Below are positions 41,701 through 51,967 of a stretch of 64,000 nucleotides of DNA, one piece after another. The notes under the pieces are model-generated. The model saw nothing but the letters and a program-made list of their open reading frames with translations. It did no database searches and was not told the origin of the DNA. The stretch comes from Cylindrotheca closterium (Eukaryota > Bacillariophyta > Bacillariophyceae > Bacillariales > Bacillariaceae). The stretch lies in NCBI GenBank assembly GCA_933822405.4, contig CAKOGP040001881.1, forward strand, positions 186,001 to 250,000, read 5' to 3'. Made by a program: the position numbers and the translations under genes. The stretch's first letter is position 1. Each line of letters opens with the position of its first letter.

Positions 41701-42195
41701 TCGAATTTCTCGAGCCACCTCGCTTCTGGACTTATAGGACAGGCCATGAAGTCTGCGTTTCACTGTTCCGAGATCCATTGGCTCAGCGATGATTTTGTTA
41801 TAATCAACAAGCCCAAGGGCTTCGGCATCTACAGGATTGTTGAATAGGCCTTTCTTGTTGTGTTGCGGGTGGGAGATCAACCTGGCAAGAATCAATCTCA
41901 TGGGATACAAGTCAGCTTCTAATCTCAGTGAAGTAATGTGAGTTTCAAGCAGAGCAGGGTTATTCAATGGTCTTTCAACGGAGGTGCAATAAGCCATGGG
42001 CTCATCCTCTGTGATTTGTGAAACGCGACGAGCCATCCCATCAACACATCTTGGACTCTCAGGAAACATGATTGAATCAGCGCTGCCGAGTTTGTCTTGT
42101 GATACCAGTCGCGACAAAGGACGCTTTCGAATGCGACGGACAGAAGTTGCATCCGTTGCTGGCGGGCAAGAACCTGTGTAATTGTCAGCAGTCAT
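38761..42195 (-). CDS. CBP/p300-type histone acetyltransferase with two bromodomains
   Basis: One exon, 1144 residues, ATG at 42195. A bromodomain lies at about 95-195 ([19 protein letters not shown], then [10 protein letters not shown]). A Cys/His-rich zinc region follows at ~238-378 ([38 protein letters not shown], and [13 protein letters not shown]). The KAT11 acetyltransferase domain spans ~415-690: [31 protein letters not shown], then [26 protein letters not shown]-type text read as [19 protein letters not shown], and RLVSWYHN. A second bromodomain follows at ~702-805 ([25 protein letters not shown]). The last 80 residues have paired CxxC motifs (VCTSCNK and LCVECHR). Expected role: nuclear co-activator acetylating histones. 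No KIX or classical TAZ domain is evident. Confidence 0.93.
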   Translation of the reverse strand: [1144 protein letters not shown]

Positions 42196-43465
42196 GGTCA
42201 ACTGCGTTTGTAGCAGTGTCTAGGCCCAGTCTTGTTGAAAAGGTACAAAGCTGAAGTGGAAGGAAAAAAGGTGAGACTTGGTGTTTCCAAAGTCATTTTG
42301 TAAAATACGATTCGTAGAGTTCCGCCAGGGAGTCGAAGCACAGACGGAGTTCTTTTCCACTCGAAATCCGTGCAAAATCATCTGACACCAACAACACTGC
42401 AAGTGTGATGCATTCCCCACGGAATTGACAGCCATCAAGTGCAGCAGCGGATTGAAGGCATCGGTGGGGGGCTGCCTTGAGCAGAAAGAGGTTTTCGGTT
42501 TTTCACATTGCTGCCTGTGATGCCCATCAATCATGGCGCGCTGGCTCTCGTTGTCGATGACTCAATCCAACAAAAAACAAGCGTCGATTGGTGGCATTCC
42601 GCTTACTTGACTGCACTGAAAGATGATCTGCTTCATTCATCATTGCGTATGGTTCGGTTGCAGATTCCATGGTCCGATTTTTTTTACTTTCATGCGCCCA
42701 TATCCGTGTCATCGTCATGGGTCATGCCAACAGAGCGGAATCCATCAAGACAGAATCATCATCATCCTCCGGTGCCTGTCCGAGCTCCGCAAGGGGAATC
42801 GAAGTCGAGGCCTTTTTTGGAGGCACATTGCCGGTACGAGATTTTTACTTACATTTTAGGACAACAGGCACTTATTGCTCAAATTGGATTCCCAATTCCA
42901 TGGATTTTTGGGTCGTTTGGACCTCGCGGGGGTGTGGGACAAAAGTGTTTTCAAGCGCAAACGGAGAAATTGTGAAGGGTGGGTGGTTGTCATCAACTCT
43001 TGAATAAATCCAGAAGTACTGTCATTGTTGCGTACAAAATTTTCGTACAAGGAGAGTCAGCCTCCACTTGAATATTAGTACATTTTCACGTTAACATTTG
43101 CCAAGAGTTCGACAGAAGATTGGCACAAAATCAGTAGCCACCGTATCTTGACATTAATCCAGCAAATTACTTAGGGAATGATGTCGTAGGACGAATTTTT
43201 TACATCATTTACGATTAGTTAGACCCGACAGCCCAGCTTAACTACAGAGTGGATTATTGAGAATATTCGGATTTGATATAAATTGGTACGTCAGATTTCA
43301 CAGAACGGACCACCAAAAAATGTCATGGTTGGTCCGTCATACCGTACGTGTACGCTCTTAAAAAAAGGAGCGCCTGGCCGTCGATGATTCAGGTTTGTTT
43401 TTTGCGTTTTCTTCGAACCAAGAAGCCATGCATGCAAACCATCATCTTGCTAAAATAATACAACG
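42196..43465. other. Long divergent intergenic region, no reliable gene
   Basis: 1.27 kb between the acetyltransferase gene and the PPR gene. Frames around 42508-43007 are open on the + strand and could be joined by removing 26 nt at about 42834-42859, but such an intron would be far shorter than any other here and no family is recognised. The rest is AT-rich. Confidence 0.4.
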
Positions 43466-45731
43466 ATGAAACAATCATCTAGATATCAATCCATCAATCA
43501 ATGGCGGAAACTCTGTCAAACGACATTTCTGATATCAATGTGCTCACCATCAGCGTCGTTGTTGGTGAATCCACTGAACAGCAACCAGCATATTCATGGA
43601 GAACTTTCTGTTTGTCAGCTTGCCACCAACTCCAATCTACAGGATCCAGCGTCACGGTTTCATCGAGACATGTTGCGAGTTTTGGACTCACGACAAAATA
43701 TGTCACCAGCAGATCACGCATCCTCACTGCCAATTGAAAGGAAGAAACGACCAAACCTACTCACTAGTGACATTGATGGAGTTGAGAGAGTGGTTTCAAT
43801 GTTGGAACACATGGTGGAGATTGGAGTTGCCACAGAAGAATCCTTTCAAATAGCACTCGAGGGTTTGTCGAATAGAGGGAGATTAAGATGGAGACGCGCG
43901 AGCGATTCGGCAGTAGTTTGTGCAGCTGACGAGGTTGAACCACTATTGAAGAAGCTTTGGGATGATAAAAATGGAACCGTTTCTACAAAAACCTGCAACT
44001 TTGCTTTGAAAGCTTACGCAGCCTGCTCTACGCCACGTGGGGATAGGATGTATGCTCAAAAAGCAGAAGCTGTGGTAGTAAAAATGCAAGAGACAGGAAT
44101 CGACATCACAAGTGAAACATTAGCTCATTTGGTTCATGCATGGGCTTGGCAACAAGAAAACCGTGATTCTGGTGAGTGTGTCAAGAGGGCACAGCACTAC
44201 TTTGATGAAATGATGAAGTTGTCCCCAGACGAAGATACCGTTTTTAGAGGGTACGAATTGTTACTAGAAGCTTGGTCGAAATGTTCTTCCTCGTCCGCAG
44301 CGGAGTCGTCGGAGAGAATATTTTCCAAAATGAAGCAACTCCGAGGTGTAAATGTTGGTGCGCAGCAATATTCGAACGCTATTTTAGCGTTGGCGAAGCA
44401 AAACGGTGAAGAAAATGCAGAGAAAGCAAATTCTCTTCTGCTTCAAATGATTGATGAATACGAAGCAAGTGGGTATGGTGAGTCTACAAGGCCTGAACTG
44501 ATAGCAATCAATGGTGTTATTGCTGCATGGTCTCGATGTCGTCGGATAGATAAATCTGAAGAAGTGTTGTGGCTAGCGAGCGACCTTGGAAAGACTTGCG
44601 AGGATATATATCCCGATGTGGTTACGTTCAACGGTGTACTCCATGCATATATTCGTCATAGAGACAGGTCGAAATCTCTTGACAAAATGATCAAAATAAT
44701 TGATTACATGGAAGCAAACTCAAAAGAACATCCAGTGATGAAGCCAGATGGGTTCACATATAACACTCTTCTCAAGGTCAGTAATGTAATTTTGACGTAT
44801 AGCTGGTGTTTCATTTGTCTCATCCAGAAGGACTCTTTGAACTTCACAGGCTTGGGTTCAAAGCAATCGAAAGGATGCTGTGGAAGAAGCTGAAAAAGTC
44901 TTGTTCAGAATGCAAGAAGCTTCCGGTATTTTGCCTACAAGTCGCCATTACAATGTGGTGATTAATGCGCTGGCAAAATGCAGGAATCCTGATGCCCATA
45001 AAGCCTACAATTTACTCCGACAGCTACAGGCTTTGGATTCGTACACCCCGGATATTATCACCTACACTTCGGTAATTGAATGCTGTTCAAAGTCATCTGA
45101 CCCGCATGCGGCAGAGATAGGCTTAGAGTTATTCGAGGAGGCAAACGATTTGTACCGGGGGACTGGTGACAAAGGCATAATGCCAAACTTGTTTTCATAC
45201 ACAGTGACGATACGCGCATTATCCACTAATCCAACTCCGGAGAATGTTCGTATAGCTAGGGATCTTCTGGAGAAACTAGTGGCGACATACGCAGAGACTT
45301 TGGATGACAGCTTGTGTCCAACTACCTATCCATTCAATTACGTTATCAACTGTGCAGCAAATTGTGTGGGATCGCATGACGAAAAACTTCGAGCATTCAA
45401 GATTGCCGCAAAGACATACAACGAGATCCGAAGCTCAGAAATCATTCAACCAGACAGCTTCACATATGCCTTTTGGTTCAAATGCTGCAACAATTTATTG
45501 CCTGAAGGGGATATCAGAACGAAAGGGCTCACCTTCGCGTTTGAACAATGCAAGCGCTCTGGACTTGTCTCTTCAGAAGCACTGAGAAGATTGCTTGCGG
45601 GCACACCATCAAAGCTTGCAACTTCCTTGCTTGGCATCCCATTCAACACATCTCCGTTGGTTTACCGACAATACACTCTGGAGGACTTTCCACCTGGCTG
45701 GAGCAGAAATGTGCGAAAAGACTCCAACTAA
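43466..45731 (+). CDS. Pentatricopeptide-repeat (PPR) protein 1
   Basis: Exons 43466-44776 and 44850-45731 with a 73-nt phase-0 intron give 730 residues. The N-terminus is basic with a hydrophobic patch (TTFLISMCSPSASLLV) and lacks acidic residues, so organelle import is likely. Many degenerate PPR helical hairpins run from about residue 100 to 680. Examples are LIAINGVIAAWSRCRR, DVVTFNGVLHAYIRH, the splice-spanning GFTYNTLLKAWVQSNR, SRHYNVVINALAKC, DIITYTSVIECCSK and NLFSYTVTIRAL. Such proteins bind organellar RNA in a sequence-specific manner. The repeats are of the long, irregular type usual in diatoms. Confidence 0.88.
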
Positions 45732-45772
45732 CGAGAGCACATAACATCCTCGAGAACCATAGTCTATTGACT

Positions 45773-47414
45773 TTATTTCACACCATCGCTTCTTATTTTT
45801 CTCTGACGAGTACTTTCACGCAAGTTGCACACCCACTGCTCTGGAAATTTGTTGACAATAGTTTCATCGGATGAAATGCACGCTTCAGGAACCAATTCAC
45901 GAAAGACGTAGGAAGGGACTGCCTGACGCAGTTGATGGACAACTCCTACGCTGACTTGTCCACTTGCGCAGGCACTTCGAAATACTCTTTTTCCAAAATC
46001 AACTTGATCTGGTTCATCTAGGAATAAATTTGCAATCGCCTTTAGAACCGTACCATATGTTACATGATCAGGTGTGAGGTGGATATCCTGTGTCAATTGA
46101 TCATACAACGTCCGTACTATTAATGGCAGACTGGGCAGTCGTTCTCCTCGACCATCCTCCTCCACTTTGTTCTGTACTTGAATCGGGCAGGAGGTTGCAC
46201 AAGCGTTCAGAGCGGTGTTGTAGACTATAAGATTTGGACGCAGCCTTTGGTTTTCCTTCGCCAGTTTGTTCATTCGCTGAATCAACAGGAAGGATGAGTG
46301 GGCTTTGAGAGGCTCTGATTTAGCCAAAGCCAATGCATTAATAACGCTGGAATACGAGAAAAAGTCAGGCGACATGCTGGGCTCGTCCTTCGCAAGCTCG
46401 TCCATCTCTCGAAGCAGACTGTGTGCATGCCTTGTCGCGTCGTCGGCCGTCGATCGACTCCAAGCATGTATTACAGTGTTATACGCTTGAGATTCATCGT
46501 TATTAGTAACAAAGCTTGGCAGGTGGAGAATCCAGCAGGGCTCACTTACTTCTAGAGTTCGGTCTCACAGTGTTCATTGATCGAAGTATTCTCTCAGCGC
46601 GCTCGCCAGCATCGGGAACGTCGGATCTAGCCCATGCATGGAGCACGTTATTAAAACTTATCACATCAGCGAGGTCTCCCATTTCACTCAAAAGATTTTC
46701 ACAAATGAATGCACCCCGTTCACCCGCTCCGGCTTTCGCCCAACCATTAATTACGGTATTGTATGTGATAGTACTCGGAAGATATGCAATATCACCGGTT
46801 TCCTCATATTTGTCTTTGAGCTTCTCGAGCAATTCATGGGCCCGTTCAGCTGAGCTTGGATTGTTCTGTCGTGCAAACACATCCATTACTGTGGAGTATG
46901 TTCTGCAATTCGGTTTTATTCTTACTCTCGGTGCGCCCATTGATACTTCTTCGTCGTCCAAAGAGTTTTCGCTTAGACGTATGTACCATTCATCTTTCGA
47001 GTCACTCTGTTCCCTATTGAGACTCTCCATTTCCTCCAGCAAGACGACCGCTTGTATTACAGCATCTTTGTTGTAGGGGCTCGACGTCCTAGATAACGCT
47101 TTAAGCACGGAATTGTAGCCCACAGTGTCAGGGTGCTCTAGTGATCGGAGCAAATGAATCGCCTCCATAGCCGGTGCAAAATTTCTTCGCGAAGATTTGT
47201 TCGCAAACTCAGCAATTTGTAAATTTGCTCTGTACGTCTCGTCAGCAATTTCCAAGTGTTCTTTCATCGAAACAGAAAGGGAGACCTTCTTCAGCCTGAG
47301 GTTGTTTAAACAAATAGGGAAAGCTTCATTACAACTGAGCTGGAGTAGTGTTAAGGTAAGCAATAGGAGCGTATATTTTGTTTTTTTGGCTTTCCCAATG
47401 TTGTTTCCATTCAT
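45773..47414 (-). CDS. Plastid-targeted pentatricopeptide-repeat (PPR) protein 2
   Basis: Exons 47414-46550 and 46485-45773 with a 64-nt intron give 525 residues. The splice joins NSR to TYNTVIHAWSRS, restoring a PPR repeat. A start 18 nt upstream (ATG at 47432) is also possible. The signal peptide TLLLLTLTLLQLSCNEA is followed by FPICLNN, an A-F plastid junction. Repeats include DTVGYNSVLKALSRT, NCRTYSTVMDVFARQ, STITYNTVINGWAKAG, DVISFNNVLHAWARS, DFFSYSSVINALALA, NLIVYNTALNACA and DHVTYGTVLKAIANL. The C-termini of both PPR proteins share a similar ending (SGxVSxxxxxxLRxxxP, then a W near the end), so the convergent genes are probably paralogues of one subfamily. Confidence 0.87.
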
Positions 47415-47432
47415 CTCGTTGCAGTTGAACAT

Positions 47433-47801
47433 GGTGGATGTTAGATGGATTTGATTCATCCAAATGATCTTTTCCTTTCCGTTTGACACGCTCAACTTGT
47501 GACGCATGGTCTTACAAGTCGACTTTATATCGAACGCGTGGAAGGAAGCGGCAGACAGAAAGAAACTCAAATGGTACAGTACGATAACTTTGCTTCTTGT
47601 GGAAGAAGAAAGTTACTGCGTGTACTACCTTTTACTCCAACTCACAAAGCACATCATATAGAAACAATAATAACACTAAGTGACTGTCAAAACGCAATGG
47701 GACGATCCTATGTTATGAGCAGCTAGAAAGCCAACATCCAAATTTGGAACTGGAGCGACAAAAAGAATCTCTGCTGTACGTAGATGATTTCAAAAAAGCG
47801 C
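47433..47801. other. Intergenic stretch, no gene seen
   Basis: 369 bp upstream of PPR gene 2 and downstream of CHMP1. No supported coding or RNA feature. Confidence 0.4.
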
Positions 47802-48536
47802 TCAGCTCTTCAGATTGGCAAGTCGAGTTTCCAAATCGTCGGCTTCCGCGTTTGGCTTTGCTGCAAGAGCTGGAGTCTTCTTTCCGACAGGCCCTGCCTC
47901 TGAGAAGGCTTCCCCCAATTCCAAATTGTTCGCATCGGCCACTTGAGATATCAAATCATCTACTTGTTCAGCGGGTGTCGATGTTGCTGTCGTAGCATTC
48001 ATAGTACCCTCCATGTATTGAGTCTTGACATCCAAGTCTTCGAATTGCTGTTCGAATTTGTCCATGAGTTTCGAAATCTTTTCTATATTCATAGCAGACA
48101 AGCCCTTGTCCATGCCCTTGACAACCCCTTTCATTCCATCTGTCACTTGATTCATGCGCACCGCTGTTTCAATCCTCGAACTACACGCGTCAATCCTACT
48201 CGACATCCGTAAATGGTTCAAAGCCTGATTTTTTTCACGAATCGCGTCTTGTCCGTAAATCCGAGCACCCTCATGGTTTCCTTGTTGAATGGCCTAAAAC
48301 AATTGAAAAGAATGAGGAAAACGCAAGGTGCATCAAGAAACAGGTGATGGCAAGTGAAATAGAATCCAGCCGCGGCAAAAGGCAACACTTCCGGACACAT
48401 ATGAAATGCCTACCTTCTTCAGTTTTTCCAATGCTGCTTTTTCGTTCTTTTCACATTTCTTGGAAGACCGTTGCATCTGTTTGCTCACTATTCGCAAGTT
48501 GATCATTTCATCTTCGAGTGACACTTTATTTCCCAT
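47802..48536 (-). CDS. CHMP1: ESCRT-III protein CHMP1 (Did2/Vps46)
   Basis: Exons 48536-48414 and 48293-47802 with a 120-nt phase-0 intron give 204 residues, the usual family length. The basic N-terminal helix is INLRIVSKQMQRSSKKCEKNE. The core continues ALNHLRMSSRIDACSSRIETAV and MKGVVKGMDKGLSAMNIEKI, all close to CHMP1. The extreme C-terminus DDLETRLANLKS is a MIM1-type motif for binding the MIT domain of Vps4. The protein acts at endosomes and in abscission as a regulator of ESCRT-III disassembly. Confidence 0.95.
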
Positions 48537-48738
48537 GGTTGAATACTATCGTGGTTGTTTTTGTTGGCAAGAGTGAAGTGCAAGTCTGAGATCAACTTCG
48601 CTCATCATTGCAAGACTCAGAATCCGAAGTGGCCGTTGGGGTGCTTATTTAGTCTCATAGGAAGCAACGGAGAAATGAAGAAAAGAAAAATGAACGCTAC
48701 CGTTGGCTGACAATAAAAATGAATGACAGTAAAAGAAA

Positions 48739-50214
48739 ATGGATCACAGCGAACTGACATCTTCAACCCGAAGCGATGCCAGAGAAAGGCTGGCAGAAAA
48801 ATGGGCAAACAGAAGGAAGCAACAAGATGGTATCTCAACAAGGTCGATTCGTAGGACGACACCCCAGAAATCTGAGCCATTAACCTTATGCTTTGCTATA
48901 AGGAAAACATGGGATGATGCCGTCAGATCATTTATTCAGCCACGGCAGTCTAAGGAGAGAAATATAGACAAGAATTCAATAAGACGACGAACCCTTCCTT
49001 CAGTGATGAACATTTTACAAGAGCATGCGCTTAAAGACCAAATGGAGCAGTTTCAACTGAGTCTGCTGCCATCGGACTACGATTTTCAAAGAGCAATCCA
49101 CAACATGTCAGAATCTCGGTCTCGTGTCTTCCTACTCCTCGATCTTGCTGCAATCACGCAAACTCATGTTAGTTGTCGGAAACGATTGCCAAAAGTGAGA
49201 CTGATATATAGTACAAAGCATAATGCGAGCGCCAAGCTGCTTGCCGTCTTGGGACGGCTGGGGATGGACTTGAGGGTTGGAACAAATTTCGATATGGAAA
49301 CTTGCAGGAAAAATTGCAATGACATTCGACTTTGGGACGATCCTAGCTGCACAGGAAAAACGAATTCATATTACCGGCGTCTAATTCTCGATGTTTCCAT
49401 GAGTGTTGCTTCATCCACACCTCTGATCGTCGATGGACATGATGAGCTTCGCCGACTGGTATCAGCCATCACGCGCATGTCACAAAGGCGGCAAAAACAG
49501 CTACCTGCACTTTGTTTTATTATGAAAGTTGACGGTCTATCAGACGAATGGAAGGATGCCTTATCGACAACACACGCAGCTGCATCGAGCACTTCTCATA
49601 GGTTAGTTGGGATCAGCTTGGACCTTCTGGAACGCAAGACAACGTTGTCGAATAGTCTCGCGCTCCTCTCAGATGTTCTGGTTTATTGCCGTGACGAGCT
49701 TGGGATGGGTAATCCACAACTGCACTTGACAGCACCAGATTCAATAGACCCAATTCTGGCTGATTGGCTCTCGGAGAATTCCGAATGGCTCAGCTTGTGC
49801 ACTTTAGATATAAGTCACATCTTGGTGAAAGATGCAGGGGCAATATGTACTCGCATCATCGGAGTGAAGCAAAACCAAGCAAGCAAAATACATTACTACA
49901 TTGACGATGGGTGCTATGGATCATTATCGAATCACTCCAAAAGCACAGTCCCAGTTCCGCTAAAAGCAAAGGCGGATGACGGAGATGAACTTCTAAACTC
50001 CTCTCACGATTTGGAAGCGACTGTTTGGGGCCCCACTTGTGATGGGATCGACAAAGTTTGTGTGGGGAAACTTCCTAAACTTTGCAGAGACGATTGGTTA
50101 GTCTTTGGGAACACTGGATTCTGTGATGTAGGGACTACTTTCAATGGATTTGCACCACCTGACGTTGTGTACTGTGCTTTAGGAGGAGTGCTGTATCCTT
50201 CTGCGCCGAGGTAA
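48739..50214 (+). CDS. Ornithine-decarboxylase-like protein, probable pseudoenzyme
   Basis: One exon, 491 residues. The C-terminal half is clearly of the group IV PLP decarboxylase fold: HYYIDDGCYGSLSNH, then WGPTCDGIDK with the active-site Cys434, DDWLVFGNTGF and TFNGFAPPDVVYCA. The N-terminal barrel is recognisable (RLIYSTKHNASAKLLAVLGRLGMDL), and Lys160 sits at the PLP-lysine position. Other active-site parts are altered. The glycine-rich phosphate loop LDIGGGFP reads LDISHILV. The EPGRY motif is not found. The residue equivalent to the PLP-contacting Tyr of MGAYT is lost (NTGFCD). This pattern is like antizyme inhibitors, which are inactive ODC homologues, so a regulatory role is possible but inferred. 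The N-terminal ~110 residues are basic and unlike ODC. Confidence 0.75.
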   Translation: MDHSELTSSTRSDARERLAEKWANRRKQQDGISTRSIRRTTPQKSEPLTLCFAIRKTWDDAVRSFIQPRQSKERNIDKNSIRRRTLPSVMNILQEHALKDQMEQFQLSLLPSDYDFQRAIHNMSESRSRVFLLLDLAAITQTHVSCRKRLPKVRLIYSTKHNASAKLLAVLGRLGMDLRVGTNFDMETCRKNCNDIRLWDDPSCTGKTNSYYRRLILDVSMSVASSTPLIVDGHDELRRLVSAITRMSQRRQKQLPALCFIMKVDGLSDEWKDALSTTHAAASSTSHRLVGISLDLLERKTTLSNSLALLSDVLVYCRDELGMGNPQLHLTAPDSIDPILADWLSENSEWLSLCTLDISHILVKDAGAICTRIIGVKQNQASKIHYYIDDGCYGSLSNHSKSTVPVPLKAKADDGDELLNSSHDLEATVWGPTCDGIDKVCVGKLPKLCRDDWLVFGNTGFCDVGTTFNGFAPPDVVYCALGGVLYPSAPR

Positions 50215-50314
50215 AGAAGCGGTTTGTCGACCAGTTAGCAGGGATATTATCAATAGCAAGAACCTCAGTTATCTTATTACAATTATAAATACTAGTCGCT
50301 TTGTTAATGCAGTG

Positions 50315-51967
50315 CTAAATCTCCTCCTCATCTTCTGTTCCTGGATTTTCTTCTTCTGCTGTGGCAACTGGAATTTTTGCTGGAAGCTTTTCGAAACTCT
50401 TTGGGTCGTCTTCCTCCTCACCCTGTGTCTTGACTCGCTTTGCTTCCAATATCCAAAAGTCCAAGTTGTCTTCAATGATTGGGAGAATCTTTTCTTCCAC
50501 CTTCGGTATACATTTGCTCATGACCTTGAAAGCGGGCATAACAACATATTGGATGAAACCAATTTGACTTTCCGCTCTATCCGTGCTTTCACGGTCACAT
50601 AATGGGCTAATCGGCAAGCCCATTTTCCTTTCTTCATCACCTTGCCTAAAAAACTCATCCAGACATCTGTCGGTCCAGAGTTCGAACATAGGTCCAGGCT
50701 TGGCGGGATTTGAAATATCGGCCAAGTGTAGTAGGAAGTGTAAAATTGTCCAAGAATGATCAGTACCAATGAGTTCCTCGGTTGGGTTTGAAAGCATCAA
50801 ACCTTTCAACAAGTTGACGGATGCAAAGTGTTTGGTCATATCCGTGTGGAGAACAGCCTCAATCATCATCGATCTGACACTAGTATACTGCTTTGGTTTC
50901 ATCTTCTTGAATATATCGACAGCTGTGTTGCCCCCGTTTCCAAGCACCCTTGTGAATGCCTTGGACAAGTGCATGTTCTCTAAAATACTTTGATCGTTGT
51001 ACTGCAGGGCAAATTCGGATTTGGAGTGAATTTGGAAATTGTTGTTCTTTCCAGGATGGCCGACGTCGTGAATTACGGCTGCCAATAGAATGGAAAAGAC
51101 TTGGATTTCACCATTGGAAAACCTCTCCCCTCCCATCTGTAGTAAACTGTGCACAGATTGGGTGACATCTGCAGCATGGATACTGTTGTGGTACGGGTTT
51201 TCGTTGACATAGTCCTTTTGGATTGCTCTCAGAAAATTTACCATTGTTATTGCTGATATGTTCAGCTCTTCCAGGAATTTGTACCCTTTTATTTTGGACA
51301 CGTCCACCTCTGGAGCGTCTTCACCTAATACGCTTTGTTGCATGGCGTGTTGAGAGTAAGGGGATGACAAGATCCCGTAACCAATAAAGAGCAGAGCGTT
51401 GCCATTTGTCAGTTCATCGAGTTTAAATATATCAAATCCCCAGTCATCAAGGGACTCCTTGGAAAGCATTTCTGAAACCTGCCGCCGAGTGTCCACTTCC
51501 ATATCCTCCCATTCAGGTGGCAGATAAGTCCACATGAGATTCTTCTTAAACTTCGTTTCTGAGGAATCACCTCCAGTCAAGTTCCTTAGACCAGCGATGA
51601 AAAGATTCGCGTTGACCACACTCTTGAACTTTTGCTTCGCGGAGGTATGTGTCATCCCAGCAAACTGAGTCAGAAGATAAGCATCAATCGCGGAGTCTCC
51701 ATTGGCGCTCCGACGAAGTTCCGAAGGAAGATGGTATTTCCCATCATCCTCTCCTCCAGTTCCCAACAAGATTCCTCGAACATTTTCCAAGCCTTTTCGT
51801 TGTTGCGGTGTGAGCGCATCATGTGCGGCTGATCCAGGTTGCAAAATGTCTTGAATCACCGCCAATCCCTCCTCCCATTCTGATTTGTTTTGTCCGGAAA
51901 CTTCCGATAAGGATTCCATCATGAAGGAAAGCTTCTTCTTCGTCTTTGGAGAGAACGCGAGATCCAT
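50315..51967 (-). CDS. Class I 3',5'-cyclic nucleotide phosphodiesterase
   Basis: One exon, 550 residues, ATG at 51967. Residues ~200-520 are a PDEase I catalytic domain. It has NPYHNSIHAADVTQSVH with the catalytic and metal His residues, AAVIHDVGHPGKNN with the HDxxH metal signature, IEAVLHTDMTKHF, and LLHLADISNPAKP with the second metal Asp. QIGFIQYVVMPAF contributes the glutamine-switch helix. The N-terminal ~190 residues have no recognised GAF, PAS or membrane segment, so the enzyme is probably soluble. The very acidic tail ends EDEEEI. cAMP or cGMP preference cannot be read from the sequence. Confidence 0.95.
   Translation of the reverse strand: MDLAFSPKTKKKLSFMMESLSEVSGQNKSEWEEGLAVIQDILQPGSAAHDALTPQQRKGLENVRGILLGTGGEDDGKYHLPSELRRSANGDSAIDAYLLTQFAGMTHTSAKQKFKSVVNANLFIAGLRNLTGGDSSETKFKKNLMWTYLPPEWEDMEVDTRRQVSEMLSKESLDDWGFDIFKLDELTNGNALLFIGYGILSSPYSQHAMQQSVLGEDAPEVDVSKIKGYKFLEELNISAITMVNFLRAIQKDYVNENPYHNSIHAADVTQSVHSLLQMGGERFSNGEIQVFSILLAAVIHDVGHPGKNNNFQIHSKSEFALQYNDQSILENMHLSKAFTRVLGNGGNTAVDIFKKMKPKQYTSVRSMMIEAVLHTDMTKHFASVNLLKGLMLSNPTEELIGTDHSWTILHFLLHLADISNPAKPGPMFELWTDRCLDEFFRQGDEERKMGLPISPLCDRESTDRAESQIGFIQYVVMPAFKVMSKCIPKVEEKILPIIEDNLDFWILEAKRVKTQGEEEDDPKSFEKLPAKIPVATAEEENPGTEDEEEI

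Noticed and set aside
42669..43007. Possible small gene with a 26-nt intron near 42834-42859
   Set aside because: Such an intron is much shorter than all others here (64-130 nt), and no domain or targeting signal is recognised in either reading.
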